Positions 1 to 8,767 of a stretch of DNA of 64,000 nt are shown here, one piece after another; position 1 is the stretch's first letter; every line of letters starts with the position of its first letter. The notes under the pieces were generated by a model, which was given only the letters and a program-made list of their open reading frames with translations, made no database searches and had not been told where the DNA came from. Origin of the DNA: Peribacillus loiseleuriae (GTDB lineage: Bacteria; Bacillota; Bacilli; Bacillales; DSM-1321); the NCBI RefSeq assembly GCF_001183985.1, contig NZ_LFZW01000001.1, positions 1,961,249 through 2,025,248 on the forward strand. The letters run 5' to 3'. Both the position numbers and the translations under genes were made by a program.

Positions 1-2
1 AA

Positions 3-389
3 TTTGTTTATAAAACGATTTGCTTTTTTATTCTTTTCTATGTAGTTCCATTTATTTGGGATGGAAAAACAATTGGAACAAATATACTGCGTTTTAAACT
101 AATTAATGTTGATGGAGAAGTACCTATGTGGCAGTACTTGCTAAAAAGATTCTTTGCGCTATATTTACCTTTGGCAACATCATGGTTCCTAACGATATTC
201 GCCGGCATTGAGTTAGATATAACTTCAAATCTTTATCCTTATCATGTATGGATCACTGTGACTATATTTGCATTTCTCATCATTATGTGGGCCGTATTAT
301 TTATCCATACTATGTTCATCCTAATTAAAAGAGGGAAACGGAACTTTTACTTTGACTATGTAGCGGATTTAGTACCAAGGAAAAAATAA
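3..389 (+). CDS. RDD family membrane protein, 3' part
   Basis: The frame is open from the first bases of the window and ends at 389, so the gene enters from the left and its N-terminus is missing. The translation contains GKTIGTNILRFKLINVDGE, which fits the conserved loop of RDD-family proteins (small polytopic membrane proteins, often of unknown transport role). At least two hydrophobic segments follow (around FALYLPLATSWFLTIF and ITVTIFAFLIIMWAVLF). The ATG at 126 is internal to this frame and is probably not the true start. A rho-independent terminator follows. The family assignment rests on the loop motif and topology; the biological role is unknown. Confidence 0.72.
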   Translation, partial: FVYKTICFFILFYVVPFIWDGKTIGTNILRFKLINVDGEVPMWQYLLKRFFALYLPLATSWFLTIFAGIELDITSNLYPYHVWITVTIFAFLIIMWAVLFIHTMFILIKRGKRNFYFDYVADLVPRKK

Positions 390-400
390 ATATTATCCAA

Positions 401-437
401 AACAGCAAATCCCACTTCGGGGTTTGCTGTTATTTTT
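401..437 (+). terminator. Rho-independent terminator after the RDD gene
   Basis: The inverted repeat aacagcaaa / tttgctgtt, with an inner ccc/ggg extension and a short acttc loop, is followed by a T-rich run. It closes the RDD gene and separates it from the exporter promoter. Confidence 0.85.
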
Positions 438-489
438 AAGGTTTATGTAAGGTTTATATTAAAATGATGTAAGGTTTAGGGCATATAAT
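437..489 (+). promoter_or_regulatory. Probable response-regulator operator and promoter of the exporter operon
   Basis: The nonamer taaggttta occurs at 437-445, 448-456 and 470-478, so the copies are offset by 11 and 22 bp, one and two helical turns. A TATAAT box lies at 484-489, about 30 bp before the exporter start. Phased direct repeats just upstream of -10 are typical binding sites for OmpR-type regulators. The regulator at 3718-4425 is the obvious candidate to bind here; that link is inferred. Confidence 0.6.
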
Positions 490-519
490 CATCTTTGTAG
501 TTACGGGGAGGATTCATCA

Positions 520-1275
520 ATGACAATTATTTTACAAGCAAAAAATGTTCAAAAAGTATTTGGTACAAAGGGAAATGTTTATAAAGCATTAGAAGATATT
601 AATTTGGAGATTAAAGAAGGAGAATTTATCGGAATCATGGGGCCTTCGGGTGCTGGGAAATCGACATTATTAAATGTTTTATCTACTATAGACACACCAT
701 CGTCAGGGGATATTACTATCAACGGCCAACATATTGTAGGCATGAAAGAAAAACAACTGGCCGACTTCCGCCGAAATCAGCTAGGCTTTATATTTCAAGA
801 TTATAACCTTCTTGATACGTTAACGGTTAAAGAAAATATTTTACTTCCACTTGCATTATCAAAAGTTTCGACTAGTGAGATTGAAAAACGTGTTGAAAGA
901 ATCGCGGGGACATTTGGAATAAGTGAATTACTTGATAAATATCCATATCACATATCAGGTGGTCAAAAACAGCGAACAGCAGCTTCTCGGGCGATTATTA
1001 CTAATCCAAGCCTAATATTGGCGGACGAACCAACAGGTGCGTTAGACTCCAAATCCGCAACCAGTTTACTTGAAAGCTTATCTATGTTAAACGAGCAGAA
1101 TAACTCTACCATCATGATGGTTACACATGATGCTTTTGCTGCAAGCTTTTGTAAACGAATATTATTTATTAAAGATGGTAGGATTGATGCTGAAATTCAT
1201 AAATTGCAACAAACTCGTAAGGAGTTCTTTCAAAAAATATTAGATGTTCTTGCTTCACTTGGAGGTGGGAATTAA
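520..1275 (+). CDS. BceA-type ABC transporter ATP-binding protein
   Basis: Cytoplasmic ATPase of 251 residues that powers a peptide-antibiotic detoxification transporter. The Walker A motif GPSGAGKST lies near residues 41-49, the Q-loop is in FIFQDYNLLDTLT, the signature is ISGGQKQRTAASRA, and the Walker B plus D-loop is LILADEPTGALD. It belongs to the MacB/LolD/BceA branch. The start at 520 follows a ggggag site at proper spacing. The permease gene begins on the next base after the stop, so the two are almost certainly co-translated. In Bacillus such pairs confer resistance to bacitracin, lantibiotics or cationic peptides; the actual substrate cannot be read from the sequence. Confidence 0.92.
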   Translation: MTIILQAKNVQKVFGTKGNVYKALEDINLEIKEGEFIGIMGPSGAGKSTLLNVLSTIDTPSSGDITINGQHIVGMKEKQLADFRRNQLGFIFQDYNLLDTLTVKENILLPLALSKVSTSEIEKRVERIAGTFGISELLDKYPYHISGGQKQRTAASRAIITNPSLILADEPTGALDSKSATSLLESLSMLNEQNNSTIMMVTHDAFAASFCKRILFIKDGRIDAEIHKLQQTRKEFFQKILDVLASLGGGN

Positions 1276-3198
1276 ATGACACTGTTCGGCATTGCTAGGA
1301 AAAATATAAGGAAAAATTTTACCAATTACTTTTTATATTTTTCTTCCATGATTTTTAGTATTGTGATTTACTTTACATTCGTTTCTTTAAAATATGATGA
1401 AATGATCGCTGCTACAACGGAATCCTCAACAAGAATTAGCTCTGTTTTCAATGCTGCATCGTTCGTCTTGATCATCTTTGTAGCCATTTTTATTTGGTAT
1501 TCAAACTCTTTTTTTACAAGGAAACGAAAAAAGGAGATCGGACTTTATTCATTACTAGGTGTACGTAAGAAACAAATAGGCCGATTGCTATTTTATGAAA
1601 ACTTTTTAATGGGGATTATAGCCCTTTTTATTGGTATTTTACTTGGTTCTGTTTTATCAAAGTTTTTTGTAACCATTTTGATGAAGGTGATGGGCTATGA
1701 TGTGATTGCAAATTTTGCCGTTTCATCTGCTGCAATTATAAACACCATTATTGTATTCATACTTATTACAGTCATTACCTCGTTTCATGGATATAGATTA
1801 ATTTATCGTTTTAAACTGATTGATTTATTTCAAGCAGACAAAGAGGGAGAAGAGCTAGGAGCTTCTTTTTTCATTGCAGTATTATCCATTATCTTTATAG
1901 GGATTGGTTATTGGCTTGCACTTCAAAATATATTGGAGTCAGAAGCTTGGAGAAAAATCGGTATCATGCTAACACCACTTGTTATCATCGTATCCGTTAT
2001 TCTGGGTACTTATTTATTATTTAATACTTTAATTGTCTATCTTTTGAAGCTTTCAAAAAAGAATAAAAGAAAGCTTTGGAAAGGGATTAACTTAATAAGT
2101 ACATCTCAACTTCTGTATCGTATGAAAGGAAATGCGCGAACCTTAACCATCATTGCCATTCTTAGTGCTACCACATTGACAGCTGTCGGGGCATCTTATA
2201 GTTTGTATTATAACAATAAAAGTAATGCCGAGTTGGCAAATCCAAATAGCATCATGTTTATTAATCATGACGAACATATAGCGAATAAGGTGAATGATAA
2301 GATTTTACAAGAAGGAAACCATGAGATCATCTATCATAAAACGATACCGACAATGCAAATAAAGGTGGATACATCTAGTTTAAATAGCAAAATGGGCGAA
2401 ATCATACAGGAATATACAATCATCTCTACTAAAACATTCAATGAAATGGCAGGACTTCAAGAGAGAAAAGATCATCTTTCACTGGAAGGCAATAATGCAG
2501 CTGTACTAGATGCAGGCTACTATGAAGGATTGTCACCAGAATATGTAGGTTCTAGCATTCCATTGCACGTAGATATTCTAGCGGAAGACATTACGTTTAA
2601 AAAATTGATGAAATATAACGTTCTTAATCCCAAGACAGCAAATATTACTGTGGTGATAGGTGATGAGTTATTTTCTAAGTTGGAAAAAGAAACAGACCAT
2701 GTAAACATGGAAGCCTACAAATTTACGAACGAAAGTTATGCCGAAATAATAAATAAGGAAATTGAATCTATTCTACCTGATAATGCAAGCTTTTCTAGCT
2801 TTTACAATGATTATGCTCTAGGAATGGAGACAGCAGGGTTAATTATCTTTATCGGTGCCTTCTTGGGATTAGTATTCCTTGCTGCAACAGGGAGCATCAT
2901 CTACTTTAAACAGTTGACAGAAGCAAATTCTGATAAAGAGCGTTATGTCATTCTACACAAAATCGGTGTGAATAAAAAGGAAGTAAGAAAATCAATTGCT
3001 AAACAGGTATTCTTTATATTTGCCTTACCATTATTAGCTGGTATAGCACATTCCGCAGTGGCTTTAACTGCCTTATCTAGGCTATTGCAAACAAACCTAG
3101 TGATTCCTGTATTCATATGTATAGGCATATATATTTTAATCTATGTGATCTATTACTTCTTAACAGTGCGTACCTACTATAAAATTGTAACCAAATGA
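1276..3198 (+). CDS. BceB-type ABC transporter permease (FtsX family)
   Basis: Polytopic membrane protein of 640 residues, the usual length of BceB/YxdM/YtsD permeases. Hydrophobic segments are arranged as in this family: one N-terminal helix, a group of helices to about residue 260, a large hydrophilic extracellular domain at roughly residues 305-520, and a C-terminal helix group. The extracellular domain is thought to sense peptide antibiotics and, in Bce systems, to signal to the partner kinase. The gene abuts the ATPase gene with no gap and is followed by a yxeA-like gene, the same order as the Bacillus yxd locus. Substrate unknown. Confidence 0.9.
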   Translation: MTLFGIARKNIRKNFTNYFLYFSSMIFSIVIYFTFVSLKYDEMIAATTESSTRISSVFNAASFVLIIFVAIFIWYSNSFFTRKRKKEIGLYSLLGVRKKQIGRLLFYENFLMGIIALFIGILLGSVLSKFFVTILMKVMGYDVIANFAVSSAAIINTIIVFILITVITSFHGYRLIYRFKLIDLFQADKEGEELGASFFIAVLSIIFIGIGYWLALQNILESEAWRKIGIMLTPLVIIVSVILGTYLLFNTLIVYLLKLSKKNKRKLWKGINLISTSQLLYRMKGNARTLTIIAILSATTLTAVGASYSLYYNNKSNAELANPNSIMFINHDEHIANKVNDKILQEGNHEIIYHKTIPTMQIKVDTSSLNSKMGEIIQEYTIISTKTFNEMAGLQERKDHLSLEGNNAAVLDAGYYEGLSPEYVGSSIPLHVDILAEDITFKKLMKYNVLNPKTANITVVIGDELFSKLEKETDHVNMEAYKFTNESYAEIINKEIESILPDNASFSSFYNDYALGMETAGLIIFIGAFLGLVFLAATGSIIYFKQLTEANSDKERYVILHKIGVNKKEVRKSIAKQVFFIFALPLLAGIAHSAVALTALSRLLQTNLVIPVFICIGIYILIYVIYYFLTVRTYYKIVTK

Positions 3199-3219
3199 AA
3201 TAGAGTGAGGAGTATATGA

Positions 3220-3579
3220 ATGAAAAAATCAATGATAGTTATTGGAATAGTATTAGTGATTTTAGTTGTTGGTTTAATTTTTATGCAAAATGTAAATTTT
3301 AATCGGTTAGGTGCTAATGAATATTACACACAAATAAATGGGGAAGGAACTAAAATAGAGGAGAAAGGGAGCGGTGGAACGATTTTTATAAGATATGAAT
3401 ATGAATTACCAGCTTATGATAAAGATGGCAACCAAAAAACATTCACATTTACTGCTGGCAAACAGCTTCGAGAAAATGCGTATTTACTCCTGTTTGTGAA
3501 AGATGGAAAAGGAGTTACATCTTATCAGGAAGTGACTTCTGATGAATTACCTGGAAAAGCCGTTGAAATGTTGGACTAA
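3220..3579 (+). CDS. YxeA family protein (DUF1093-like)
   Basis: Small protein of 119 residues with an N-terminal hydrophobic helix (about residues 4-22, IVIGIVLVILVVGLIFM). This is either a signal anchor or an uncleaved signal; no lipobox cysteine is seen. The rest, rich in beta-type residues, resembles YxeA proteins, which are encoded beside Bce-type transporters in Bacillus. It starts 21 bp after the permease stop and belongs to the same transcript. Its biochemical role is not established. A terminator follows, so the regulator genes downstream may have their own promoter. Confidence 0.75.
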   Translation: MKKSMIVIGIVLVILVVGLIFMQNVNFNRLGANEYYTQINGEGTKIEEKGSGGTIFIRYEYELPAYDKDGNQKTFTFTAGKQLRENAYLLLFVKDGKGVTSYQEVTSDELPGKAVEMLD

Positions 3580-3601
3580 CATTTTGCCAATACCAATTTG
3601 T

Positions 3602-3632
3602 AAGAATCCTTGACCGAAAGGGTTCTTTTTTG
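3602..3632 (+). terminator. Terminator after yxeA-like gene
   Basis: The stem aagaatcc / gggttctt (one G-U pair) carries a short loop and is followed by a run of T. It would end the exporter transcript ahead of the regulator genes. Confidence 0.65.
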
Positions 3633-3717
3633 CGTACAAATGATGATAAATATTATGATGGGTTTTGGATTTATTTCCTTTATAATAAGGACACTGAAGG
3701 TATGGAGGTAGTGATGA

Positions 3718-4425
3718 ATGACTCTGAACAAAAAAGTATTAATTATTGACGATGAGGAAGATATTTTGAGAATTATTAAAACAGTCTTGGTAAAAGAAGG
3801 AATTGAAAAAGTTGTCACATCTACTACTGCAAAAGAAGGATTCGCAGAATTCCAACAAACACAACCAGATCTTGTTCTATTAGACATTATGTTACCAGAT
3901 GGTGAAGGTTATGATGTATGTAAACAAATAAGGAATATCTCGAATGTGCCGATTTTATTTATATCAGCGAAAACGGAGGAATTAGATAAGATTTTAGGCT
4001 TTGCTATAGGTGGTGATGATTATATAACAAAGCCATTTAGTCCTAAAGAGGTTGCTTATCGAGTAAAAGCGCAGTTGCGAAGAGCAGACTATATGCAGAC
4101 GAGTGACAAGACAGACTCTATTATAAAAGCCGGCCCCTTTGAATTAAACGAGCAAAAAGCGGAATTATTAAAGCATGGGGAATTCATTGAATTAAAGCCA
4201 AAAGAAATAGGATTAATAAAGTATTTCCTCCAAAATACTAAAAAGGTGACTAGTAAAGAAAAGCTATATGATACAGTCTGGGGTGAGGAATATTTTGGCT
4301 CTGATAATACGGTAATGGTTCATATCCGGCGACTGAGAGAAAAAATTGAAGCAGATCCCTCTCACCCAAAATTTTTAATTACCGTAAAAGGCTTGGGCTA
4401 TAAATTCACTGTAGAGGATGAATAG
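3718..4425 (+). CDS. OmpR/PhoB-family response regulator
   Basis: DNA-binding response regulator of 235 residues. The N-terminal receiver domain shows the acidic pair in IDDEED, the phospho-acceptor Asp in LVLLDIMLPD (near residue 57) and the conserved Lys in YITKPF. The C-terminal winged helix (about residues 135-232) contains ELKPKEIGLIKYFLQN and the recognition region TVMVHIRRLREKIE. The ATG at 3718 is preceded by ggagg at 3704-3708. The sensor kinase gene begins 3 bp after the stop. Its position directly behind the transporter suggests it controls the transporter promoter, where phased direct repeats are present. Confidence 0.93.
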   Translation: MTLNKKVLIIDDEEDILRIIKTVLVKEGIEKVVTSTTAKEGFAEFQQTQPDLVLLDIMLPDGEGYDVCKQIRNISNVPILFISAKTEELDKILGFAIGGDDYITKPFSPKEVAYRVKAQLRRADYMQTSDKTDSIIKAGPFELNEQKAELLKHGEFIELKPKEIGLIKYFLQNTKKVTSKEKLYDTVWGEEYFGSDNTVMVHIRRLREKIEADPSHPKFLITVKGLGYKFTVEDE

Positions 4426-4428
4426 TTC

Positions 4429-5835
4429 GTGAAGTGGAAGCTAACTGGAAGATATATACTTTCCATCGTCTTAGTCGTTATCCTAGTTGTTTTCATAAAC
4501 ATTTTTATTATGTTTGCTTTATTAATAGCCCAGTCTATTTTTAACATGCAAATATTTCAAGGAAACAAAACATCTCCTGAACATTTTGCAAGACAATTTC
4601 AAGATAATATAAATATAACAAGTAATTATGTGACTATTACCGAATCAGGAAAAAAAGCATTAATTAAAAAGAATGCATGGATACAAATTTTAGACGAAAA
4701 TGGTATGGTAGTCTATAGCTTTAGAGCACCTGTGGGAATAAAGGAAAAATACACGCCATCAGAAATAGTTCAAACGTATAAGTATAAGGAAATTAATGCG
4801 GACACGACGGTTTTTGTCGGTGAGAAAAAGGAAAGAGCCAACAATTACAGTTATTTTATAGGGATCGAGAACCCAAATTTAAATCGCTATTTTATTTCTT
4901 ATAATAATCGAGACATATATCAAGTGATTAAGGTTGTTGGCATTGTTTTTATAATAGACATATTCATCGCCTTACTAATTGGCTACTTTTTTAGTAAACG
5001 ACTAACACAACCCTTACAAATACTCATTAATGGGATCAAGAGATTGGCAAATAAAGATTATACTGTCAATTATGAGTCTAAAGGAGTTTATAAAGATGTC
5101 TTTAATAATGTCAATTTTTTATCCAATCAGCTAACAGCCAATGAAAAGGAAAGAAAGAAATTGGAGATGATGAGAGAGGATTGGATAGGAAACATTTCCC
5201 ATGATATAAAAACACCACTAGCATCTATACAAGGATATGCTGAATTGATTAAAGATCCAGATTATCATTTTTCTTTAGAAGAAATAAGGGAGTACGCTGA
5301 AATTATTGAACAAAAGTCATTATATATAAAAGAAGTTATGGAAGATTTAAATTTAACCACAAGATTGAAAAATAAAGCACTATCGTTAAACAAAAAAACT
5401 GTTAATATTGTTGCTTTATTAAGAAATATTGTGATTGATATATTAAATGATCCTAAATATTCTAATCGTAATATCGTATTTCATGTAAATCAGGAGAAGA
5501 TTCCTGTAGCAATTGATGAAATTCTATTTCGAAGAGCAATAAATAATTTAATTTATAATGCAATTGTTCACAATGATGAAAATGTGAAAATAAATGTAAG
5601 GATAGAAAAAAATAAACGAACACATATAACCATAAAAGATGATGGAAAAGGCATAAAGAAAGAAGAACTCGATAGAATTTTTGACCGTTACTATCGAGGA
5701 ACAAACACTGGAGATGCACATAGAGGTTCTGGACTAGGAATGGCCATAGCCAAAGATATTATTCAGGAACATAATGGAGAGCTTACGATTAACAGTGAGA
5801 TTGGTCATGGAACTACGATTGATATTAAATTTTGA
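4429..5835 (+). CDS. Sensor histidine kinase with large extracytoplasmic domain
   Basis: Membrane kinase of 468 residues starting at a GTG. A first transmembrane helix (about 10-35) is followed by an extracytoplasmic domain of about 130 residues, a second helix near 165-187, a HAMP-like linker, the phospho-accepting H-box NISHDIKTPLASIQGY (near 255-270), the N-box NNLIYNAIVHN, and ATP-binding G-boxes DDGKGI and GSGLGMAIAKDI. Classic BceS kinases are intramembrane-sensing and have almost no outer domain. This one looks instead like a VanS/CssS-type sensor recruited beside a Bce-type transporter. The ligand is unknown. Confidence 0.92.
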   Translation: MKWKLTGRYILSIVLVVILVVFINIFIMFALLIAQSIFNMQIFQGNKTSPEHFARQFQDNINITSNYVTITESGKKALIKKNAWIQILDENGMVVYSFRAPVGIKEKYTPSEIVQTYKYKEINADTTVFVGEKKERANNYSYFIGIENPNLNRYFISYNNRDIYQVIKVVGIVFIIDIFIALLIGYFFSKRLTQPLQILINGIKRLANKDYTVNYESKGVYKDVFNNVNFLSNQLTANEKERKKLEMMREDWIGNISHDIKTPLASIQGYAELIKDPDYHFSLEEIREYAEIIEQKSLYIKEVMEDLNLTTRLKNKALSLNKKTVNIVALLRNIVIDILNDPKYSNRNIVFHVNQEKIPVAIDEILFRRAINNLIYNAIVHNDENVKINVRIEKNKRTHITIKDDGKGIKKEELDRIFDRYYRGTNTGDAHRGSGLGMAIAKDIIQEHNGELTINSEIGHGTTIDIKF

Positions 5836-6156
5836 AGACCCCTAGTAAAACGAAAGCATTGCCAAAACTGTTGAGTTTTAAAATTACTTTAATGAATTAT
5901 TTCGAAAACAAAACCTGATGTACAATTTGCAGAAATTGTGAAAATGACCATTGAATTATAGGGCGCCTTTCTTGAATAAGGAAGCGCTCATTTTCCATTT
6001 AATAGGGATTTATCTACAGTTGGGGATTATTGCAGGATTATTAGTTTGTTTAATTGTAGAAGTTAAAAAACTTAATTCGAGTACTAAAAATAATAAGTAA
6101 AAGTAATTTATATTTTTATACATCTTTCTTCTTAAAGCACCTTCTGGAGTTAGTAT
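5836..6156. other. Intergenic stretch with a palindromic repeat and a small frame remnant
   Basis: No convincing gene. At about 5957-5994 there is an imperfect inverted repeat (gggcgcctttctt ... aaggaagcgctc) of the same type as one at 26160-26195. A frame at 6005-6100 encodes the tail of a small hydrophobic protein (LQLGIIAGLLVCLIVEVKK), but it has no start codon or ribosome binding site and is probably debris left before the IS3 insertion. Confidence 0.4.
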
Positions 6157-6218
6157 AGTTTCTTGGACACGGTTTAGTTAACTCTCTATGATAAAAAATA
6201 AGAGGGGAAGTGTCCGGC

Positions 6219-6491
6219 ATGGAATCAATAAACAAGCGTAATTATAACGATGATTTTAAGAAAATGGTGGTGGAACTTTATCACACTGGTAGCTCGGTGA
6301 GTACGTTAAGCAGCGAATATGGTGTATCTGAAGTCACAATTTATAAATGGATTAAAGCTCTTACTCCAGTGAATGGAGAGGAAAATAGTCTAACACCACA
6401 GGATATAACTGAAATCCAAAAAGAGAATCTTCGAATGAAACAGGAAATTGAAATCTTAAAAAAGGCTATGGCCATATTCGCCAGAAAGTAA
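6219..6491 (+). CDS. IS3 transposase OrfA (helix-turn-helix)
   Basis: About 90 residues from the ATG at 6219; an in-frame GTG at 6210 is a weaker alternative. It contains a Tnp_1/HTH domain (VSTLSSEYGVSEVTIYKWIKAL) that binds the IS ends, and a leucine-zipper-like tail (ENLRMKQEIEILKKAMAIFA). An AAAAAAG heptamer at 6458-6464, near the end of the frame, is the classic -1 slippage site that produces the OrfAB fusion transposase of IS3 elements. Confidence 0.88.
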   Translation: MESINKRNYNDDFKKMVVELYHTGSSVSTLSSEYGVSEVTIYKWIKALTPVNGEENSLTPQDITEIQKENLRMKQEIEILKKAMAIFARK

Positions 6492-6511
6492 CCGATACCG
6501 AGCTAACAAAC

Positions 6512-7366
6512 TTGATTCACGATCAAAAAGAAGTGTTCCCCATCCAGTTCATGTGTGAAGTGTTGGATATGCCAAGAAGCACTTACTATCAGTCCTTGAT
6601 TAAAACAGAATCAGCACGTGACCGGGAAAACCGACTGCTTCTTGAACAGATTCAGTTGATCCACATCAAGAGTAAAGGCCGATATGGAGCACCTAAGATT
6701 CATTTCCTTCTATTAAAAGCAGGGTTTTCGGTTAGTCTTAAACGAGTTCAACGAATCATGAGAAAGGCGGGAATCTATTCGATTACGATTAAAAAATTTC
6801 GTCCACAAACAAATAGAAAACCGATTGAGGCACGTGAGAACGTGCTACAACAGGATTTTTCCACGTCTAAATTGAACGAAAAATGGGTGGCCGATATCAC
6901 CTATATCCACACTTTGCGAGATGGCTGGTGTTATTTAGCGACGGTCTTAGATCTGTATTCTAAAAAAATCATTGGGTATTCTTTCTCTCGTTCCATGACG
7001 ACTGAACTTGTTTTGCATGCTTTAAACAATGCCGTTTCTATCCAACAGCCAACGCCTGGCCTCATTTTGCATACAGATCTTGGCTCGCAATACACAAGTG
7101 AAGGTTTTAGCCAAGCGCTTAAAGAACAGAAAATTATTCCATCTTTTAGTCGCAAAGGTTGCCCATACGATAATGCATGTATTGAATCTTTTCATTCCAT
7201 TTTAAAGAAGGAAGAAGTCCATCACGTAACCTATTTAAATTTCGAATCGGCGAACGCAGCCTTGTTTCAGTTTATTGAAGGCTGGTATAATCGTCGCCGT
7301 ATTCACGGCCAATTAAACTTTCATACGCCGCAAGAAGTTGAAAATCAGTTCCATCAATCAGCATGA
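6512..7366 (+). CDS. IS3 transposase OrfB (DDE integrase core)
   Basis: Protein of 284 residues with an rve-type integrase core. The catalytic acidic residues are visible in KWVADITYI (first Asp), LILHTDLGSQYTS (second Asp) and NACIESFHSILKKE (Glu). An N-terminal HTH_21-like region (IHIKSKGRYGAPKIHFLLLKAG) precedes the core. It is probably made mainly as an OrfAB fusion by frameshifting from the preceding frame. It appears intact, so the element may be active. Confidence 0.92.
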   Translation: MIHDQKEVFPIQFMCEVLDMPRSTYYQSLIKTESARDRENRLLLEQIQLIHIKSKGRYGAPKIHFLLLKAGFSVSLKRVQRIMRKAGIYSITIKKFRPQTNRKPIEARENVLQQDFSTSKLNEKWVADITYIHTLRDGWCYLATVLDLYSKKIIGYSFSRSMTTELVLHALNNAVSIQQPTPGLILHTDLGSQYTSEGFSQALKEQKIIPSFSRKGCPYDNACIESFHSILKKEEVHHVTYLNFESANAALFQFIEGWYNRRRIHGQLNFHTPQEVENQFHQSA

Positions 7367-7418
7367 AAAGTTAACTTATTTGTGTCCAGGATATTGACCT
7401 AGATCCATTCTTCTTCTT

Positions 7419-7449
7419 CAAGTAACGGGGCAGTTTAGTTAAATAAGGC
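7419..7449 (+). repeat. Dispersed motif A, copy 1
   Basis: Reads agtaacggggcag followed by tttagttaaataag. The same motif recurs at 8503, 10190, 15811, 25568 (minus), 26272, 60919 and 63508. This copy lies ahead of the yitT-like gene and just beyond the IS3 right end. Confidence 0.7.
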
Positions 7450-7606
7450 AGAAATCGAAAATAAGTTTATTTAACAAAATAGTACAGGGGTTAACTATTG
7501 CTTAATAACGAGTTCCTTGTTCATATCTACTATGGCAAATGTGCAGAAATTTAAGAAGATATTGTGGTACACTTAAATAACAAAAAAATCTGAAGTGAGG
7601 AATTAT

Positions 7607-8479
7607 ATGAGTACAAACAAGAAGCAAAAGACCAATAAACTAAGAATGATTTTACGAGGATTATTAGTCATTATGGGGGGATTTATAGCTGCATATGGAC
7701 TAGAAACAGTATTAATCCCAAACAACGTATCAGATGGAGGTGTGACCGGACTAAGCATTGTTGGTTCTCAATTATTTGGACTACCATTAGGAGCTCTTAT
7801 TGCTATAATAAATATCCCATTTATCTGGTTAGGTTATCAACAAATTGGAAAGACCTTCGCATTTTTTTCGATTATCGGAATTGTTTCACTAGCTGTTGGT
7901 ACAATTTTATTTCACCATACTCCAGCGATTATTAAAGGGGATTCTTTGTTAATTACTATTGTTGGTGGTATTATCCTTGGTTTTGGGATGGGATTAGCTT
8001 TGCGTAATGGTGGTGCATTAGATGGAATTGATATGCTTGCCGTACTACTATCTCGAAAATTACCATTTGGGACAAGTGATTTCATTCTTTTCTTAAATGT
8101 ATTTGTGTTTATGATCGTTTCAATCGTGTTCGGTCTTCAAGGGGCAATTCTTTCGGCAATTGCTTACTTTATTGCTTCTAAAGTAATTCACATTGTAGAA
8201 GAAGGTTTAAGTGGTTCTAAAACCTTTAAAATTATCACAACTCAACCTGAACTAATGGTTGAAACTATACGTGACCGCTTAGGTCGAAGTGCAACGTTCA
8301 ATGAAGTTTATGGAGGGTTTTCCCGCGAAAAGTTTAAAGAAATCACCTGTGTCATTAATCGTTTAGAAGAAACTAAACTAAAGGAAATTATAAATGATAT
8401 TGACCCAAAATCTTTTGTTACAGTTTATGAAGTAGCAGAAGTAAAGGGCGGTAATTTTAGAAAAAATAATATTCATTAG
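7607..8479 (+). CDS. YitT family membrane protein
   Basis: Protein of about 290 residues with a YitT membrane domain (DUF161) of five or six helices, containing VLIPNNVSDGGVTGLSI and ALRNGGALDGIDMLAVLLSR. A C-terminal cytoplasmic DUF2179 domain follows (KTFKIITTQPELMVETIRDRL ... EVYGGFSREKFKEITCVINR). The ATG at 7607 is preferred because aagtgagg lies just upstream; an in-frame GTG at 7595 is part of that site. The family is widespread in Firmicutes and has no firmly assigned substrate. The gene stands alone between motif A copies. Confidence 0.9.
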   Translation: MSTNKKQKTNKLRMILRGLLVIMGGFIAAYGLETVLIPNNVSDGGVTGLSIVGSQLFGLPLGALIAIINIPFIWLGYQQIGKTFAFFSIIGIVSLAVGTILFHHTPAIIKGDSLLITIVGGIILGFGMGLALRNGGALDGIDMLAVLLSRKLPFGTSDFILFLNVFVFMIVSIVFGLQGAILSAIAYFIASKVIHIVEEGLSGSKTFKIITTQPELMVETIRDRLGRSATFNEVYGGFSREKFKEITCVINRLEETKLKEIINDIDPKSFVTVYEVAEVKGGNFRKNNIH

Positions 8480-8502
8480 ATAAAACTTTGTGAACCATTA
8501 CA

Positions 8503-8521
8503 CTTAAACTAACGGGTGCTT
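8503..8521 (+). repeat. Dispersed motif A, copy 2 (variant gggtgctt)
   Basis: Reads cttaaactaacgggtgctt. The 3' half is replaced by the start of the IS110-associated sequence, so the element appears to begin inside or next to the motif. Confidence 0.6.
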
Positions 8522-8530
8522 CGTATTATA

Positions 8531-8568
8531 AGGTTAACCAGTAAAAATTACTGGTTGACCTTTTTTTA
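8531..8568 (+). terminator. Terminator-like hairpin at the IS110 left end
   Basis: Stem aggttaaccagtaa / ttactggttgacct with a run of seven T. A related hairpin accompanies the second IS110 left-end copy at 26120-26150. It may therefore belong to the element rather than to yitT, although it would also stop yitT transcripts. Confidence 0.7.
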
Positions 8569-8574
8569 ATAGAA

Positions 8575-8767
8575 TCTATTATATCAGTAGCCAGGGTAGG
8601 ACGTACGGGTGCGTGGGACATGATCCCGTGAGCTAAACTGTCCGCGCCCCCTACTTGTACAAACATGTTTGAGGCTGGTTGGGACGTAGATCTCGTATAA
8701 CAAGCGAAGCTATGACACTATATGGAGGACTAGGGGTACTGGTTAGTACGTAGAGGAGGAAAAAACG
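8575..8767 (+). ncRNA. IS110 left-end non-coding region, candidate bridge-RNA locus
   Basis: About 190 bases of non-coding sequence directly ahead of the transposase start, more GC-rich and structured than its surroundings. IS110-family elements are known to encode a bridge (seek) RNA in such a non-coding end. A diverged copy of this stretch without a transposase lies at 25941-26112 on the minus strand, where blocks such as gcgaagctatgacacta and gagatctaagtcccaacc are kept. The RNA itself is inferred from family knowledge. Confidence 0.45.

Larger units (their letters stand above)
6157..7397 (+). mobile_element. IS3-family insertion sequence
   Basis: Two consecutive transposase frames are bounded by imperfect terminal inverted repeats. 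The left end is near 6157-6185 (ttcttggacac ... agttaact) and the right end, read on the minus strand, is near 7369-7397 (tcctggacac ... agttaact). The element is about 1.24 kb, normal for IS3. I could not identify a direct target repeat with confidence. A fragment of the same element lies at 16072-16231. Confidence 0.85.
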
